From the NCBI RefSeq assembly GCF_041320595.1, contig NZ_CP166625.1, positions 4,648,001 to 4,712,000 of the forward strand: a stretch of DNA of 64,000 bases. Direction: 5' to 3'. A model generated the notes under the pieces. The model searched no databases. It saw only the letters and a program-made list of their open reading frames with translations, and was not told the DNA's origin. Below, one piece after another: positions 45,795 to 55,200 of this stretch. Numbering within the stretch: position 1 is the first letter of the stretch; every line of letters begins with the position of its first letter. Position numbers and translations under genes: made by a program. Source of the DNA: Pleomorphomonas sp. PLEO (GTDB lineage: Bacteria > Pseudomonadota > Alphaproteobacteria > Rhizobiales > Pleomorphomonadaceae).

Positions 45795-46720
45795 TGGACA
45801 GCACCGCCATCGGCCTCTGGGGCGTGCCCCTCGCCATCCTCGCCGGCGCCATCCGGGTATCGACGCCCTTCATCTTCGTCAGCCTCGGCGAGACGATCAC
45901 CGAGCGGTCCGGCCGCATCAACCTGGGCCTCGAGGGCACGCTGGTGTTCGGCGCCATGACCGCCTACGCGATCGCCGTCATAACCGGCTCGCCCTGGCTC
46001 GGCGTCGCCGGCGCCATGGTGGCCGGCGCGATATTCGGCCTCGTGCACGGCTTCATCTGCCGCTGGCCGAAGGTCAACGATATCGCCATCGGCATCGCCA
46101 TGATGCAGTTCGGCCTCGGCCTCGCCTTCTTCCTCGGCAAGCCTTACATCCAGCCGGCAGCGCCCCACCTGCCTTCGGTGCCTCTCGGCTTTTGGTCCGA
46201 TATGCCGCAGATCCGGGCCGCGCTCGACATCAACGTGCTGTTTCTCGCCGGCGTGGCGCTGGCCTTCGCCTTGCGTTGGGTGCTCGCCGACACCCGCATC
46301 GGCCTCACTCTGCGCGTTGTCGGCGATTCGACCGACGCGGCGCGCGCCATGGGCATCAACCCCGATCTGGTGCGCCTTGTCGCCACCGCCGTCGGTGGGG
46401 CGCTGGCAGCCGTCGGCGGCGCCTACCTGTCGCTTTACTACCCCGGCGCCTGGAACGAGCGCATCTCCTCCGGTCAGGGGCTGATGGCCGTAGCTCTTGT
46501 CATCTTCGCCCGCTGGAACCCGATCGGTTGCTTCCTCGCCGCCCTGCTGTTCGGCGGCGCCGGGGCTCTTGGCCCAGCCTTGCAGTCGGTCGGCGTCACC
46601 TCGGGTTACTATCTGTTCTACGCCGCTCCCTATGCGCTGACGCTGATCATAATGATTGCCACCTCCTCGCCGAACCGGCCGGTGCCCGGCATGCCGGGTG
46701 CCCTGTCGCTCACCAAGTAA
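45794..46720 (+). CDS. BMP-type ABC permease 2
   Basis: A 308-residue NupQ-like permease. It has [58 protein letters not shown] and [20 protein letters not shown], the usual nucleoside-type permease features. The ATG at 45794 overlaps the preceding stop by one base; the frame stays open upstream but only inside permease 1. Confidence 0.92.
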   Translation: MDSTAIGLWGVPLAILAGAIRVSTPFIFVSLGETITERSGRINLGLEGTLVFGAMTAYAIAVITGSPWLGVAGAMVAGAIFGLVHGFICRWPKVNDIAIGIAMMQFGLGLAFFLGKPYIQPAAPHLPSVPLGFWSDMPQIRAALDINVLFLAGVALAFALRWVLADTRIGLTLRVVGDSTDAARAMGINPDLVRLVATAVGGALAAVGGAYLSLYYPGAWNERISSGQGLMAVALVIFARWNPIGCFLAALLFGGAGALGPALQSVGVTSGYYLFYAAPYALTLIIMIATSSPNRPVPGMPGALSLTK

Positions 46721-46741
46721 CCCCCGCCGAAGGAGCGCAGG

Positions 46742-46816
46742 ATGAACGGCCTTTGCCGCACGCCATCGCCGTTCCGCGAGGAGACCCCTTTGACCGTTCG
46801 GAGAAACCCGAAATGA
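46742..46816 (+). CDS. Possible 24-residue leader peptide before biuH
   Basis: A very small frame opening MNGLCRTPS, with AGGAG six bases before its ATG. Its TGA overlaps the ATG of the biuret hydrolase gene (ATGA). The peptide is basic and proline-rich with no known family. It could couple translation of biuH to the preceding permease or be an accident; I rate it as possible only. Confidence 0.35.
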   Translation: MNGLCRTPSPFREETPLTVRRNPK

Positions 46817-47502
46817 CCGCAACGCCCCGCACCCTCGCCGCCGATCCCTATCCCTGGCCCTACAACGGTGATCTTCGACCGGAAAATACCGCTCTTATCA
46901 TCATCGACATGCAGACCGATTTCTGCGGCAAGGGTGGCTACGTCGACACCATGGGTTACGACCTGTCGCTGACCCGGGCGCCGATCGAACCGATTTCCCT
47001 GGTACTCGCCGCCTTTCGTGCCAAGGGCTACCACGTTCTGCACACCCGCGAGGGACACCGGCCAGACCTGTCCGACCTGCCGAAGAACAAGCGCTGGCGC
47101 TCGCAGCGCATCGGCGCCGGCATCGGCGACGCCGGCCCGTGCGGCCGCATTCTGGTGCGGGGCGAGCCCGGCTGGGAGATCATCGACGAGCTGGCGCCGC
47201 TTCCCGGGGAGACGATCATCGACAAGCCGGGCAAGGGCTCGTTCTGCGCCACCGACCTCGAGCTGATCCTGAGGCAACAGGGCATCGACAACCTGGTGCT
47301 GACCGGGATCACCACCGATGTCTGCGTCCACACCACCATGCGCGAAGCCAACGATCGCGGCTTCGAGTGCCTGCTGCTGGAAGACTGCTGCGGCGCCACC
47401 GACCATGGCAACCACCTCGCGGCCGTCAAAATGGTCAAGATGCAGGGCGGCGTGTTTGGCGCCGTCTCCGAGTCCGACACGCTTATCGCCGCGCTCGGCT
47501 GA
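46813..47502 (+). CDS. biuH: Biuret amidohydrolase (cysteine hydrolase family)
   Basis: A 229-residue isochorismatase-like cysteine hydrolase. It resembles the characterised Rhizobium leguminosarum BiuH along its whole length, from DPYPWPYNG at the N-terminus through [37 protein letters not shown] and GPCGRIL to [20 protein letters not shown]. The catalytic Asp, Lys and Cys are D32, K138 and C171; the offsets (106 and 33) equal those of BiuH D36, K142 and C175. BiuH hydrolyses biuret to allophanate and ammonia. The upstream frame is open but only ATG 46813 gives the family start. The allophanate product is handled by the atzF-like gene downstream. Confidence 0.88.
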   Translation: MTATPRTLAADPYPWPYNGDLRPENTALIIIDMQTDFCGKGGYVDTMGYDLSLTRAPIEPISLVLAAFRAKGYHVLHTREGHRPDLSDLPKNKRWRSQRIGAGIGDAGPCGRILVRGEPGWEIIDELAPLPGETIIDKPGKGSFCATDLELILRQQGIDNLVLTGITTDVCVHTTMREANDRGFECLLLEDCCGATDHGNHLAAVKMVKMQGGVFGAVSESDTLIAALG

Positions 47503-47538
47503 CGCCGTCGCCGCCTCGATCCACAAAGGAGCGCCACC

Positions 47539-49089
47539 ATGCCCGTTATTCGCGATCGCCCGCTACCCGTTGCCGGCCAGGCGGTGAGCGTCGAGACCTT
47601 CGGCATGACCATGCGCTTCGGGGGCTTCACCGCCCTCGACGACGTGTCCTTGCGCTTTCCCGCCGGTGGCTTTCATGCCCTGCTCGGCGAGAACGGTGCC
47701 GGCAAGTCGACGCTGGTCAAATGCATCATGGGCTTCTACCGGCCGACATCCGGCTCGCTGATGATCGACGGGCGCGAGGTCGAGATCGCCTCACCGCGCG
47801 ATGCGGCGCTTTACGGGCTTGGCATGGTCTACCAGCAGTTCACGCTGGTGCCCTCGCTCACGGGGGCCGAAAACCTGGTGATCAGCCGCGCCGAGGTGCC
47901 GGCGGTGATCAACTGGGCGAAAGAGCGCCGCGCGCTGGCCGACTTCATGGCCGGCATGCCCTTCGACATCCCGCTCGACCGGCCAGTCCGCGATCTCGCC
48001 GCCGGCCAGAAGCAGAAGCTGGAGATCGTCAAGCAGCTCTATCTCGGTCGCAGCTTCCTGGTGCTCGACGAACCGACATCCGTGCTGACGCCCGCCGAGG
48101 CCGACGAGATGCTCGGTCTGGTGCGCGGCATGACGGAGCGCGGCGAACTCACTGTTTTGATGATCAGCCACAAATTCCACGAGGTACGAAAGTTCGCCGA
48201 CACGGTGGCCATCCTGCGCCGCGGCCGTCTGATCGGCAGTGGCCGGGTCGACGATCTCTCGACGGCCGAGATGGCGGCGATGATGATCGGCGACGTCAAG
48301 CTTGCCGAGCTTGACGATCGGGTTCCCGCCAGCCCCAGCGCCAGCTCTGTGCTCAGGATCGATCAGGCAGTGGCGCCCGACCGCTCCGGTCTGAAGGTCG
48401 TCGAAATCGCCAACCTCGACGTCCGCGCCGGTGAAATCGTCGGTGTCGCCGGTATCTCCGGCAATGGTCAGAAGGAGCTCGCCGAAATGCTGGCGGGGCA
48501 GCGACCGCTCATATCCGGTCGGATCCTGGTCGACGACAAGCCCTATGCGGCGCACCGAGCCGACACGGTCGAGCACAAGGTTCGTTTCATTCCCGAAGAA
48601 CCACTGCAGAACGCCTGTGCTCCGAAGATGAGCGTCGCCGAAAATCTCTATTTTCGTGCCTTCGATCGGACGGCCGGCGGCGGCCGTTCCTTCAAGCTAT
48701 CGAAGCAGGCCATGCGTCTCTACGCTGCCGATCTCATTGCCGACTTCAAGGTCAAGACGGCATCACTGGCATCGCCCATCGCGGCTCTGTCGGGCGGCAA
48801 TGTTCAGCGCGCCGTTTTGGCGCGTGAGCTGACAGGCGAAGTTGACCTCCTCATTGTTGCCAACCCCTGCTTCGGGCTCGACTTCTCGGCCGTTGCCGAG
48901 ATCCGCGCCCGCATCATGCGCGCCCGCAACGCCGGCGCGGCGGTGCTGCTGATCTCCGAGGATCTCGACGAGCTTATCGAGCTTTCCGACCGCATCCTCG
49001 TCATGTCCGAGGGGCGCATCACCTACGAGACCAACGCGCAGACCGCCGATGTCGCAGCGATCGGCGCCCATATGGCGGGACACCATTGA
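47539..49089 (+). CDS. Two-domain BMP-type ABC ATPase (NupO/RbsA-like)
   Basis: A 516-residue ATPase with two nucleotide-binding domains. The first has [30 protein letters not shown], the signature-like [15 protein letters not shown] and [12 protein letters not shown]. The second has the degenerate Walker A region [14 protein letters not shown], signature [17 protein letters not shown] and PCFGLDFSA, as usual for the RbsA class. AAGGAGCGCCACC precedes the ATG. Its stop shares one base with the next ATG. It drives the two permeases upstream. Confidence 0.92.
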   Translation: MPVIRDRPLPVAGQAVSVETFGMTMRFGGFTALDDVSLRFPAGGFHALLGENGAGKSTLVKCIMGFYRPTSGSLMIDGREVEIASPRDAALYGLGMVYQQFTLVPSLTGAENLVISRAEVPAVINWAKERRALADFMAGMPFDIPLDRPVRDLAAGQKQKLEIVKQLYLGRSFLVLDEPTSVLTPAEADEMLGLVRGMTERGELTVLMISHKFHEVRKFADTVAILRRGRLIGSGRVDDLSTAEMAAMMIGDVKLAELDDRVPASPSASSVLRIDQAVAPDRSGLKVVEIANLDVRAGEIVGVAGISGNGQKELAEMLAGQRPLISGRILVDDKPYAAHRADTVEHKVRFIPEEPLQNACAPKMSVAENLYFRAFDRTAGGGRSFKLSKQAMRLYAADLIADFKVKTASLASPIAALSGGNVQRAVLARELTGEVDLLIVANPCFGLDFSAVAEIRARIMRARNAGAAVLLISEDLDELIELSDRILVMSEGRITYETNAQTADVAAIGAHMAGHH

Positions 49090-49754
49090 TGACCGACATT
49101 CGAGCCCTTCCCTACCCCTTTCCGTTGCGACGCGGCGAGCTGGCGCTGATCGTCATCGACATGCAACGCGACTTCATCGAGCCCGGCGGCTTTGGCGAAA
49201 GCCTCGGCAATGACGTCGGCCGTCTGTCCGCCATCGTGCCGACGGTGAAACGGCTGATCGAGGGCTGCCGGGCCGCCGGCATACCGGTGATCCATACCCA
49301 GGAGTGTCACCGGTCCGATCTCTCCGACCTGCCGGCCGCCAAGCGCAATCGCGGCAATCCCAGTTTGCGCATCGGCGACGAAGGCCCCATGGGGCGCGTC
49401 CTGATCGCCGGCGAACCCGGCACCGCCATCCTCGACGATCTGGCGCCGCTTCCCGGCGAACTCGTCATCGAAAAACCAGGCAAGGGCGCCTTCTACGCGA
49501 CGGGGCTTCAGGACGAGCTCGACAAGCGGCACGTGAGCCAATTGATCGTTGCCGGCGTCACCACCGAGGTCTGCGTCCAGACGACCATGCGCGAGGCCAA
49601 TGATCGAGGCTATGAGTGCCTGCTCGCCGAGGACGCCACCGAGAGCTATTTCCCTCAATTCAAGGCGGCGACGCTCGACATGATCCGGGCGCAGGGCGCC
49701 ATCGTCGGCTGGACGGCAAGCGTCGAAGCCATCCTGGAGGCGCTCGATGCCTGA
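49089..49754 (+). CDS. Second cysteine hydrolase (isochorismatase family), possibly triuret/ureide hydrolase
   Basis: A 221-residue isochorismatase-like hydrolase with a complete triad: the Asp in [15 protein letters not shown] (D24), the Lys in KPGKGAF (K129) and the Cys in [13 protein letters not shown] (C162). It is a diverged paralogue of the biuH product, sharing [10 protein letters not shown] and MREANDRG but lacking the N-terminal WPYNG and the GPCGR blocks. TTG 49086 precedes ATG 49089, which overlaps the ATPase stop by one base. In a biuret operon a paralogue may act on triuret or another ureide (TrtA-like), but this is not determined. Confidence 0.85.
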   Translation: MTDIRALPYPFPLRRGELALIVIDMQRDFIEPGGFGESLGNDVGRLSAIVPTVKRLIEGCRAAGIPVIHTQECHRSDLSDLPAAKRNRGNPSLRIGDEGPMGRVLIAGEPGTAILDDLAPLPGELVIEKPGKGAFYATGLQDELDKRHVSQLIVAGVTTEVCVQTTMREANDRGYECLLAEDATESYFPQFKAATLDMIRAQGAIVGWTASVEAILEALDA

Positions 49755-50097
49755 AACGACGCGCCTTCTCGCCTCTGGAAGTTGGGATGGCCTCGCCTTC
49801 GAACGGTTCCGCGACGGTGTCGATATCCATTGGATCCACCGCTTCGAGGTCGGCGTTCCGGGCGTCGCTTTGCTGCGCTACGGGCCTGGCGCCAGCGTGC
49901 CGCGCCATCGCCACGCCGGGCTGGAAACCATCCTGGTGCTTGAGGGCGAACAATCCGACGAGGCCGGCGATTACGGCACCGGCAGTTTCATCGTCAACGC
50001 CGAAGGCAGTGAGCATTCGGTGTGGAGCCGCTCCGGGTGCGTCGTTCTGATCCAGTGGCAGCTACCGGTCATTATTCTTGAGGAAACCGCTTCATGA
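49747..50097 (+). CDS. ChrR-like cupin protein
   Basis: A 116-residue single cupin domain. The metal-site pattern is visible as [25 protein letters not shown] and a later [10 protein letters not shown], with two His of the first motif and one His in the second. It resembles the cupin domain of ChrR-like proteins. Overlaps are eight bases with the hydrolase upstream and four with the allophanate hydrolase downstream, so it belongs to the operon. Function in biuret or ureide metabolism is unknown; a metal-dependent accessory or sensing role is possible. Confidence 0.75.
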   Translation: MPETTRLLASGSWDGLAFERFRDGVDIHWIHRFEVGVPGVALLRYGPGASVPRHRHAGLETILVLEGEQSDEAGDYGTGSFIVNAEGSEHSVWSRSGCVVLIQWQLPVIILEETAS

Positions 50098-51869
50098 CAT
50101 CCGTGCCCGCTTTCGACATCGCCGCGCTCCACGCCTACTACGCCGCCGGTGGCAGCCCCGAAGCCGTGATCGATCGGGTTTTTGATCGCATCGCCGAGGT
50201 CGGCGATCCCGGCATCTTCCTTCATCTCGCCGACCCCGCTGCCCTCAAGGCCGAGGCGGCGGCGCTCGGTACCTTCGATCCGACAGCAAAGCCCCTCTGG
50301 GGTATTCCCTTCGCCGTCAAGGACAACATCGACGTTGCGGGCATGCCGACCACCGCCGCCTGTCCCGACTTTGCCCATACGCCGGTCGCCGACGCCACCG
50401 TCGTGGCGCTCCTCAAGGCAGCCGGCGCCCTTGTCGTCGGTAAGACCAACCTCGACCAGTTTGCCACCGGTCTTGTCGGAGTCCGGACCCCGCATCCCGT
50501 GCCGATCAACGCCATCGATCCGATGCTGGTGCCGGGTGGGTCGAGCTCCGGTTCCGCTGTTGCAACCGCGCAAGGCATCGTCAGCTTCGCCCTCGGCACC
50601 GACACCGCCGGCTCCGGGCGCATTCCGGCCGGTCTCAACAACATCGTCGGCCTGAAGCCAACCTTCGGCGCCCTATCCTGTACCGGCGTTCTTGCTGCCT
50701 GCCGCACGCTCGACTGTGTGTCGATTTTCGCACTGACCGCCGCCGATGCCTACCGGGTGTTTGCCGTCGCTGCCCGACCGGATCCCTCTGATGCCTACAG
50801 CCGCGCCGTCGCGATCGAAGTGCTGGCGGCACCGGCGACGCTTGTCATCGGCGTACCAGCCCAGGCAGATCGCCGCTTCTTTGGCGACGACGTCATGGCT
50901 GCCGGCTTCGAGGCCAGCCTCGACCGTCTCCGATCTCTCGGGCACCGCATCGTCGAGCTGCCCTTCACGCATTTCTACCGCGTCGCCGACCTGCTTTATG
51001 AAGGCGCCTGGGTGGCCGAACGCTATGCCGCGGTGCGCGACTTCTTCGACAATCATGCCGACAGCTTCCATCCGGTGACGAACCTTATCTATTCAGGCGC
51101 CAAGGCATTATCGGCCACCGACGCCTTCGACGGTCTCTATGCCCTTCAGGATCTCAAGCGGAAAGTCGCACCCCTGATCACCTCGGTCGACCTCCTATGC
51201 GTACCGACGGCGCCGCGCCACTTCACCCGCGCCGAACTCGATGCCGAGCCGATCCGTGAGAATTCTCGCCTCGGCACCTACACCAATTTTGTCAACCTGC
51301 TCGATCTCTGCGGCATTGCCGTTCCGACAGGCCGCCGCGCCGACGGACGCCCTATGAGCGTTACGTTGCTGGCTGTCGCCGGACGTGATGGACTGACGGC
51401 AGGCCTCGCCGCCGCTCTTCATAGGGACAGTGGCGTGCTGCCGGGGGCTGATGGCTGGCAACAGCCGGACGACAAACCTGACGGCATCGATCTCGTGGTC
51501 GTCGGCGCTCATCTCCGTGGCATGCCGCTTAACCGCGAACTCATCGATCTCGGCGCCACGTTCGTCGAAGCGACCCGCACCAGCGCCAGCTACCGGCTCT
51601 ACGAGCTCTCCAGCCAGAGTCCCGCCAAGCCCGGTCTCAAGCGCGTCACCGCCGGCTCGGGTGTCGGCATCGAAGTTGAGGTCTGGCGCCTCACCCCGGC
51701 CGCCTTTGGCGCTTTTGTCGCCAATGTGCCGCCGCCACTCGCCATCGGCAGTGTCGAACTCGAGGACGGTCGCACCGCCAAAGGGTTCCTCGCCGAGCCG
51801 ATCGCCCTCGACGGTGCCCATGACATCTCAGAATTTGGTAGCTGGCGCGCCTTTACCGTGGGACGGTGA
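50094..51869 (+). CDS. atzF: Allophanate hydrolase
   Basis: A 591-residue two-part protein: an amidase-signature domain (about 1-440) and a C-terminal allophanate hydrolase domain (about 460-591). The Lys-cisSer-Ser triad is K76 (FAVKDN), S150 (GGSSSG) and S174 (TAGSGR); the spacing (74 and 24) equals that of AtzF K91, S165 and S189. It converts allophanate to two CO2 and two NH3 (the C-terminal domain deals with the N-carboxycarbamate intermediate). It follows biuH, completing biuret to ammonia, and is the last gene of the operon. Confidence 0.9.
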   Translation: MTSVPAFDIAALHAYYAAGGSPEAVIDRVFDRIAEVGDPGIFLHLADPAALKAEAAALGTFDPTAKPLWGIPFAVKDNIDVAGMPTTAACPDFAHTPVADATVVALLKAAGALVVGKTNLDQFATGLVGVRTPHPVPINAIDPMLVPGGSSSGSAVATAQGIVSFALGTDTAGSGRIPAGLNNIVGLKPTFGALSCTGVLAACRTLDCVSIFALTAADAYRVFAVAARPDPSDAYSRAVAIEVLAAPATLVIGVPAQADRRFFGDDVMAAGFEASLDRLRSLGHRIVELPFTHFYRVADLLYEGAWVAERYAAVRDFFDNHADSFHPVTNLIYSGAKALSATDAFDGLYALQDLKRKVAPLITSVDLLCVPTAPRHFTRAELDAEPIRENSRLGTYTNFVNLLDLCGIAVPTGRRADGRPMSVTLLAVAGRDGLTAGLAAALHRDSGVLPGADGWQQPDDKPDGIDLVVVGAHLRGMPLNRELIDLGATFVEATRTSASYRLYELSSQSPAKPGLKRVTAGSGVGIEVEVWRLTPAAFGAFVANVPPPLAIGSVELEDGRTAKGFLAEPIALDGAHDISEFGSWRAFTVGR

Positions 51870-52019
51870 CGGTCGGTCAATCACTATCTTGCCTGGTCCG
51901 TTCGCTGGAAACTGGAGTGTTTTGGATTGGAGTTTTTGGCCTGCGAATTCCTTGTCGGGGAGGGATTAGGCCCTGCGCGTCACCGTCGCAAAACCCCACC
52001 AGCCGTTCACAGGCTAAAC

Positions 52020-52796
52020 TCAGGCATCCATTGATAATTTTCGCGCGCTAGCGATCAGCATCTCCTGCAGGTCCGCGCGATGTTCATCGGCTATGTCCAT
52101 CGGTAGGACGAGGCAGATGGTGGCTTGGACTTGCCCGTTGACGCCGTAGATCGGCGACGCTAGGCATTGGGTGAAGCTGTTGATCAGCCCGCTTGTCGCA
52201 ACAATGGGGCTGCCGCGCGCGGCAATGCAGTCGGCGACGAAAGCTTCCATCTTCACCAAGCGCTTGTCGGGCAGCACCAGGTCCTCGGGCAGTACCAGGG
52301 CCTCGATCTCGGCGGGCGTCATATGGGCCAGCATCAGGCGGCCCGATGCCGTCCAGGGCAGCGGGATCTGGCCACCGGCCTGCGAACTGATGCGCATGGG
52401 CCGTGACCCTGGATGGGTATAGACGATGGCCTGTCGGTTGCGGTTCAGCACGCAGAGTTCGCTGGTCTCCCCGGTCAGGCGGGACAAGGCGTCGACCTCG
52501 GCCGAACCGCGCCGGACCAGGTCGTTCTCGCGCACGTAGTTGATGCCGTAGAGGTAGATCAGCTTGCCGAAATAGACCTTGTTGTCGTCGCCGCTGAATT
52601 CCAGCATGCCCGAGTCCGTCAGCACCCGCACCAGCTCGTAGATGGTCGAACGCGGGGCGCCGAGCGCCTTGGGCAGTTCCGCCACACGCACCGGCCGGCC
52701 GGCTTCGTTGAGATATGCCAATAGCTTGAGAACCCGATCAATGCCGCGTTCGCGGCTGCCTTCGGCTTTGCCTTCCATCATCGCCAAGTCGCTCAT
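52020..52796 (-). CDS. IclR-family transcriptional regulator
   Basis: A 258-residue IclR-type regulator. Its winged helix-turn-helix is RGIDRVLKLLAYLNEAGRPV, ELPKALGAPRSTIYELVRVL near residues 17-60, followed by an effector-binding domain (LCVLNRNRQAIVYTHPGSRP, PLPWTASGRLMLAHM). I use ATG 52796, which follows AGGAGGAACG; an earlier frame to 52883 has no ribosome site. It is divergent from the amino acid ABC operon with SelA-like enzymes and probably controls it through the inverted repeat at 52853-52874. Confidence 0.9.
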   Translation of the reverse strand: MSDLAMMEGKAEGSRERGIDRVLKLLAYLNEAGRPVRVAELPKALGAPRSTIYELVRVLTDSGMLEFSGDDNKVYFGKLIYLYGINYVRENDLVRRGSAEVDALSRLTGETSELCVLNRNRQAIVYTHPGSRPMRISSQAGGQIPLPWTASGRLMLAHMTPAEIEALVLPEDLVLPDKRLVKMEAFVADCIAARGSPIVATSGLINSFTQCLASPIYGVNGQVQATICLVLPMDIADEHRADLQEMLIASARKLSMDA

Positions 52797-52852
52797 CGTT
52801 CCTCCTGTTGCGTCGCACTTGCAAACTGCGAGCTTTGTCATTAGCGTCCTAA

Positions 52853-52874
52853 ATATCGGATCGTTGTCCGATAT
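52853..52874. promoter_or_regulatory. Candidate IclR operator
   Basis: ATATCGGA (52853-52860) and TCCGATAT (52867-52874) form a perfect 8-bp inverted repeat with a six-base spacer, midway between the IclR gene and the binding-protein gene it faces. Confidence 0.65.
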
Positions 52875-52933
52875 ACAAGACAAACTCGTTCAGGCAATTT
52901 TCGGCGGAATCAGGGACCGCAATGGAGGGGAAA

Positions 52934-53812
52934 ATGACGGACGTTTCAAAACGCAGGGAATTTCTAAAACTCGGCATGGGAACCGCCGCGGTAGCCGGCG
53001 GAATCGGATTGGCCGCCTTGAGTACACAGAAGGCGGCCGCGCAATCGGCCAGCGGCAGCCTGTTGCGCACCATCATCGATCGGGGCCACCTTATCGTCGG
53101 CACCGGCAGCACCAATGCGCCGTGGCACTTCGAGGATGAGGCGGGCAAACTTGTCGGCATGGATATTACCATGGGCAAGATCCTGGCCAAGGCGCTGTTC
53201 GACGACGAGAGCAAGATCGAATTCGTGCTTCAGGACGCCGCCCAGCGCGTGCCCAACGTGGTCACCGGCAAGGTCGACATCTCGATCCAGTTTATGACCA
53301 TGACGGGCGCCCGCGCCCAGATCATCGCCTTTTCCCGCCCCTACTATGTCGAGGGCGTGTCGCTGCTGACCAGCCCCAAGGGCTCGATGAAGAAGTTCGA
53401 CGAGCTGCTGGCGGGCGGCGCCAACACTCGCGTCTCCATCCTGCAGAATGTCGACGCCGAGGAAGGCGTGCATGAAGTGCTGCCCAAGGCCCAGGTCATG
53501 CAGATCGACACCCAGGCCAACGTGATCCAGGCGCTGGAAGCGGGCCGCGTCGACGCCGCCGCCGTGGATCTCTCCACCGTCAAGTGGCTCGTCGCCCGCA
53601 ATCCGGACCGCTATGTCGACAGCGGCAAGTCATGGCGCGCCATGCTCTATGGCGCGGCCCTGCGCCAGGGCGATCTCGACTGGCTGCAGTTCGTCGACAC
53701 CGCCTTCTCCATCGCCATGTTCGGCCACGAGACCGCGCTCTACGACGCCGCCTTCAAGGAATATTTCGGCCTGGACGCCCCGGTACGCACCCCCGGCTTC
53801 CCGACGATCTAA
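52934..53812 (+). CDS. Family 3 amino acid ABC solute-binding protein, Tat signal
   Basis: A 292-residue binding protein. A Tat motif SKRREFLKLGMG precedes the hydrophobic segment and an AAAQS cleavage-like site. The mature part has LIVGTGSTNAPWHFEDEAGK, LVGMDITMGKILAK and KVDISIQFMTMTGARAQ, all typical of family 3 receptors. I use ATG 52934 because GGAGGGG overlaps an ATG 12 bases earlier. The permeases and ATPase follow after a short hairpin. Downstream PLP and RidA genes suggest an amino acid ligand. Confidence 0.88.
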   Translation: MTDVSKRREFLKLGMGTAAVAGGIGLAALSTQKAAAQSASGSLLRTIIDRGHLIVGTGSTNAPWHFEDEAGKLVGMDITMGKILAKALFDDESKIEFVLQDAAQRVPNVVTGKVDISIQFMTMTGARAQIIAFSRPYYVEGVSLLTSPKGSMKKFDELLAGGANTRVSILQNVDAEEGVHEVLPKAQVMQIDTQANVIQALEAGRVDAAAVDLSTVKWLVARNPDRYVDSGKSWRAMLYGAALRQGDLDWLQFVDTAFSIAMFGHETALYDAAFKEYFGLDAPVRTPGFPTI

Positions 53813-53823
53813 CACACCTTGGT

Positions 53824-53849
53824 CAGCCGGTTCCCTCGGGCACCGGCTG
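53824..53849 (+). repeat. 8-bp hairpin between binding protein and permease genes
   Basis: CAGCCGGT (53824-53831) pairs with ACCGGCTG (53842-53849) after the binding-protein stop. No T tract follows; it resembles the other intergenic hairpins in this window. Confidence 0.5.
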
Positions 53850-53880
53850 GCAGTTTCCGCAACGGGTGAAGGCAGGCGGC

Positions 53881-54546
53881 ATGGGATATCAACTCAGCTT
53901 CAACCAGGTCTGGCGCTATTCCGACAAGCTGTTCGACGGCCTGATGTTGAGCCTTGGGCTGGCCTTCATCGCCATCCTGATTGGCGCGGTCATCGGCCTG
54001 GCACTGGCGATCTGGTACGTATCGGCCGGCCGGACCGCGCGAGCGATCATCTCGGCCTATGTCGAATTCATTCGCAACGTGCCGCTGTTGCTGCTGGTCT
54101 ACCTGGTGTTCTACGGCCTGCCGACGGCGGTCAACATCTCCTACAGTCCACCGGTGTCCTTCGTCGCCACGCTGTCGCTCTATGCCGGCGCCTATCTCGT
54201 CGAAGTGTTCCGCTCCGGTCTCGACGCCGTGCCCAAGGGGCTGCTGGATGCCGGCAAGGCCATGGGACTGACGCCGTGGCAGCGCCTGCTCTACGTGCGC
54301 TTGCCAACCATGACGCGCATCACGCTGCCGGCGCTCTCCAACACCTTCATCTCGCTGTTCAAGGACACGTCAATCGCTTCGGTGATCGCAGTGCCTGAAC
54401 TCACCTATGGCGCGCAGTGGATCAACAACAAGACCTTCCGCATCGTCGAGGTCTACGCCGTCACCACCGTGATCTACGTCGTTACCGGCTACGCGATCCT
54501 GTTTGGGCTGAGACTGCTTGAACGACGCTTCCGGGTGGAGCGCTGA
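53881..54546 (+). CDS. Amino acid ABC permease 1
   Basis: A 221-residue HisMQ-type permease with about five spans. It has VEFIRNVPLLLLVYLVFYGL, YAGAYLVEVFRSGLDAVPKG and NTFISLFKDTSIASVIAVPE. ATG 53881 is the first codon giving the family's length; the frame extends upstream into the binding-protein gene. It is one base before the second permease ATG region (TGAG ATG). Confidence 0.9.
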   Translation: MGYQLSFNQVWRYSDKLFDGLMLSLGLAFIAILIGAVIGLALAIWYVSAGRTARAIISAYVEFIRNVPLLLLVYLVFYGLPTAVNISYSPPVSFVATLSLYAGAYLVEVFRSGLDAVPKGLLDAGKAMGLTPWQRLLYVRLPTMTRITLPALSNTFISLFKDTSIASVIAVPELTYGAQWINNKTFRIVEVYAVTTVIYVVTGYAILFGLRLLERRFRVER

Positions 54547-54547
54547 G

Positions 54548-55195
54548 ATGGACGCGATCTTCTACTCCTTGCCCTATCTGATGACCGGCCTCGGCGTGAC
54601 GCTGCTGGTGTCCGCCATCGTGGTGACGCTGTCTCTGATCGTCGGCGTGCTTCTAGGCGTCGGCCTGATATACGGGCCCTGGCCGCTGCGCTGGCTGATC
54701 CGCCTCATGAGCGACTGCATCCGAGGCATCCCAATCCTGGTGCTGATCTTCGTGGTCTATTACGGGCTGCCGCCGCTGGGGTTCAATCTCAGCTCGTTCT
54801 GGGCAGCGGTGCTGGCGCTCACCGTGTTCAAGTCCGCCCATGTCATCGAATATGTGCGCGGCGCGGTGACCTCCATTCCGCGCGGCCAGATGGAAGCCGG
54901 CATGGCCATCGGCCTGATCTTCCCGCAGCGCCTGCGCTACGTCATCTTCCCCCAGGCCATGCGCCGCTTCCTGCCGCCCTGGCTGAACGGCGTGACCGAC
55001 GCGGTCAAGGGCAGCGCCCTGGTTTCGCTGCTGGGCGTCGTCGATCTAATGCAGGCCATCAACCAGGTCATCGGCCGCACCTACGAGCCCCTGCCGCTCT
55101 ATGTCCTTGGCGCGCTGATGTATTTCGCGATCAACTATAGCCTCTCCACCCTGAGCAAGGTTTTGGAACGGCGCTATTCATATATCCGGGAGTGA
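54548..55195 (+). CDS. Amino acid ABC permease 2
   Basis: A 215-residue second HisMQ-type permease. It has DCIRGIPILVLIFVVYYGLP, SAHVIEYVRGAVTSIPRGQM and DAVKGSALVSLLGVVDLMQA. The Lys-Gly-Ser-Ala variant of the usual KDTS coupling motif is unusual. ATG 54548 directly follows the first permease stop. A heteromeric pair of permeases is normal for the family. Confidence 0.88.
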   Translation: MDAIFYSLPYLMTGLGVTLLVSAIVVTLSLIVGVLLGVGLIYGPWPLRWLIRLMSDCIRGIPILVLIFVVYYGLPPLGFNLSSFWAAVLALTVFKSAHVIEYVRGAVTSIPRGQMEAGMAIGLIFPQRLRYVIFPQAMRRFLPPWLNGVTDAVKGSALVSLLGVVDLMQAINQVIGRTYEPLPLYVLGALMYFAINYSLSTLSKVLERRYSYIRE

Positions 55196-55200
55196 GTTGC

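Noticed and set aside
43494-49089. Plain nucleoside importer
   Set aside because: The genes are interleaved with biuH and atzF in one overlapping operon, so ureide import is more likely, although nucleoside binding cannot be excluded.
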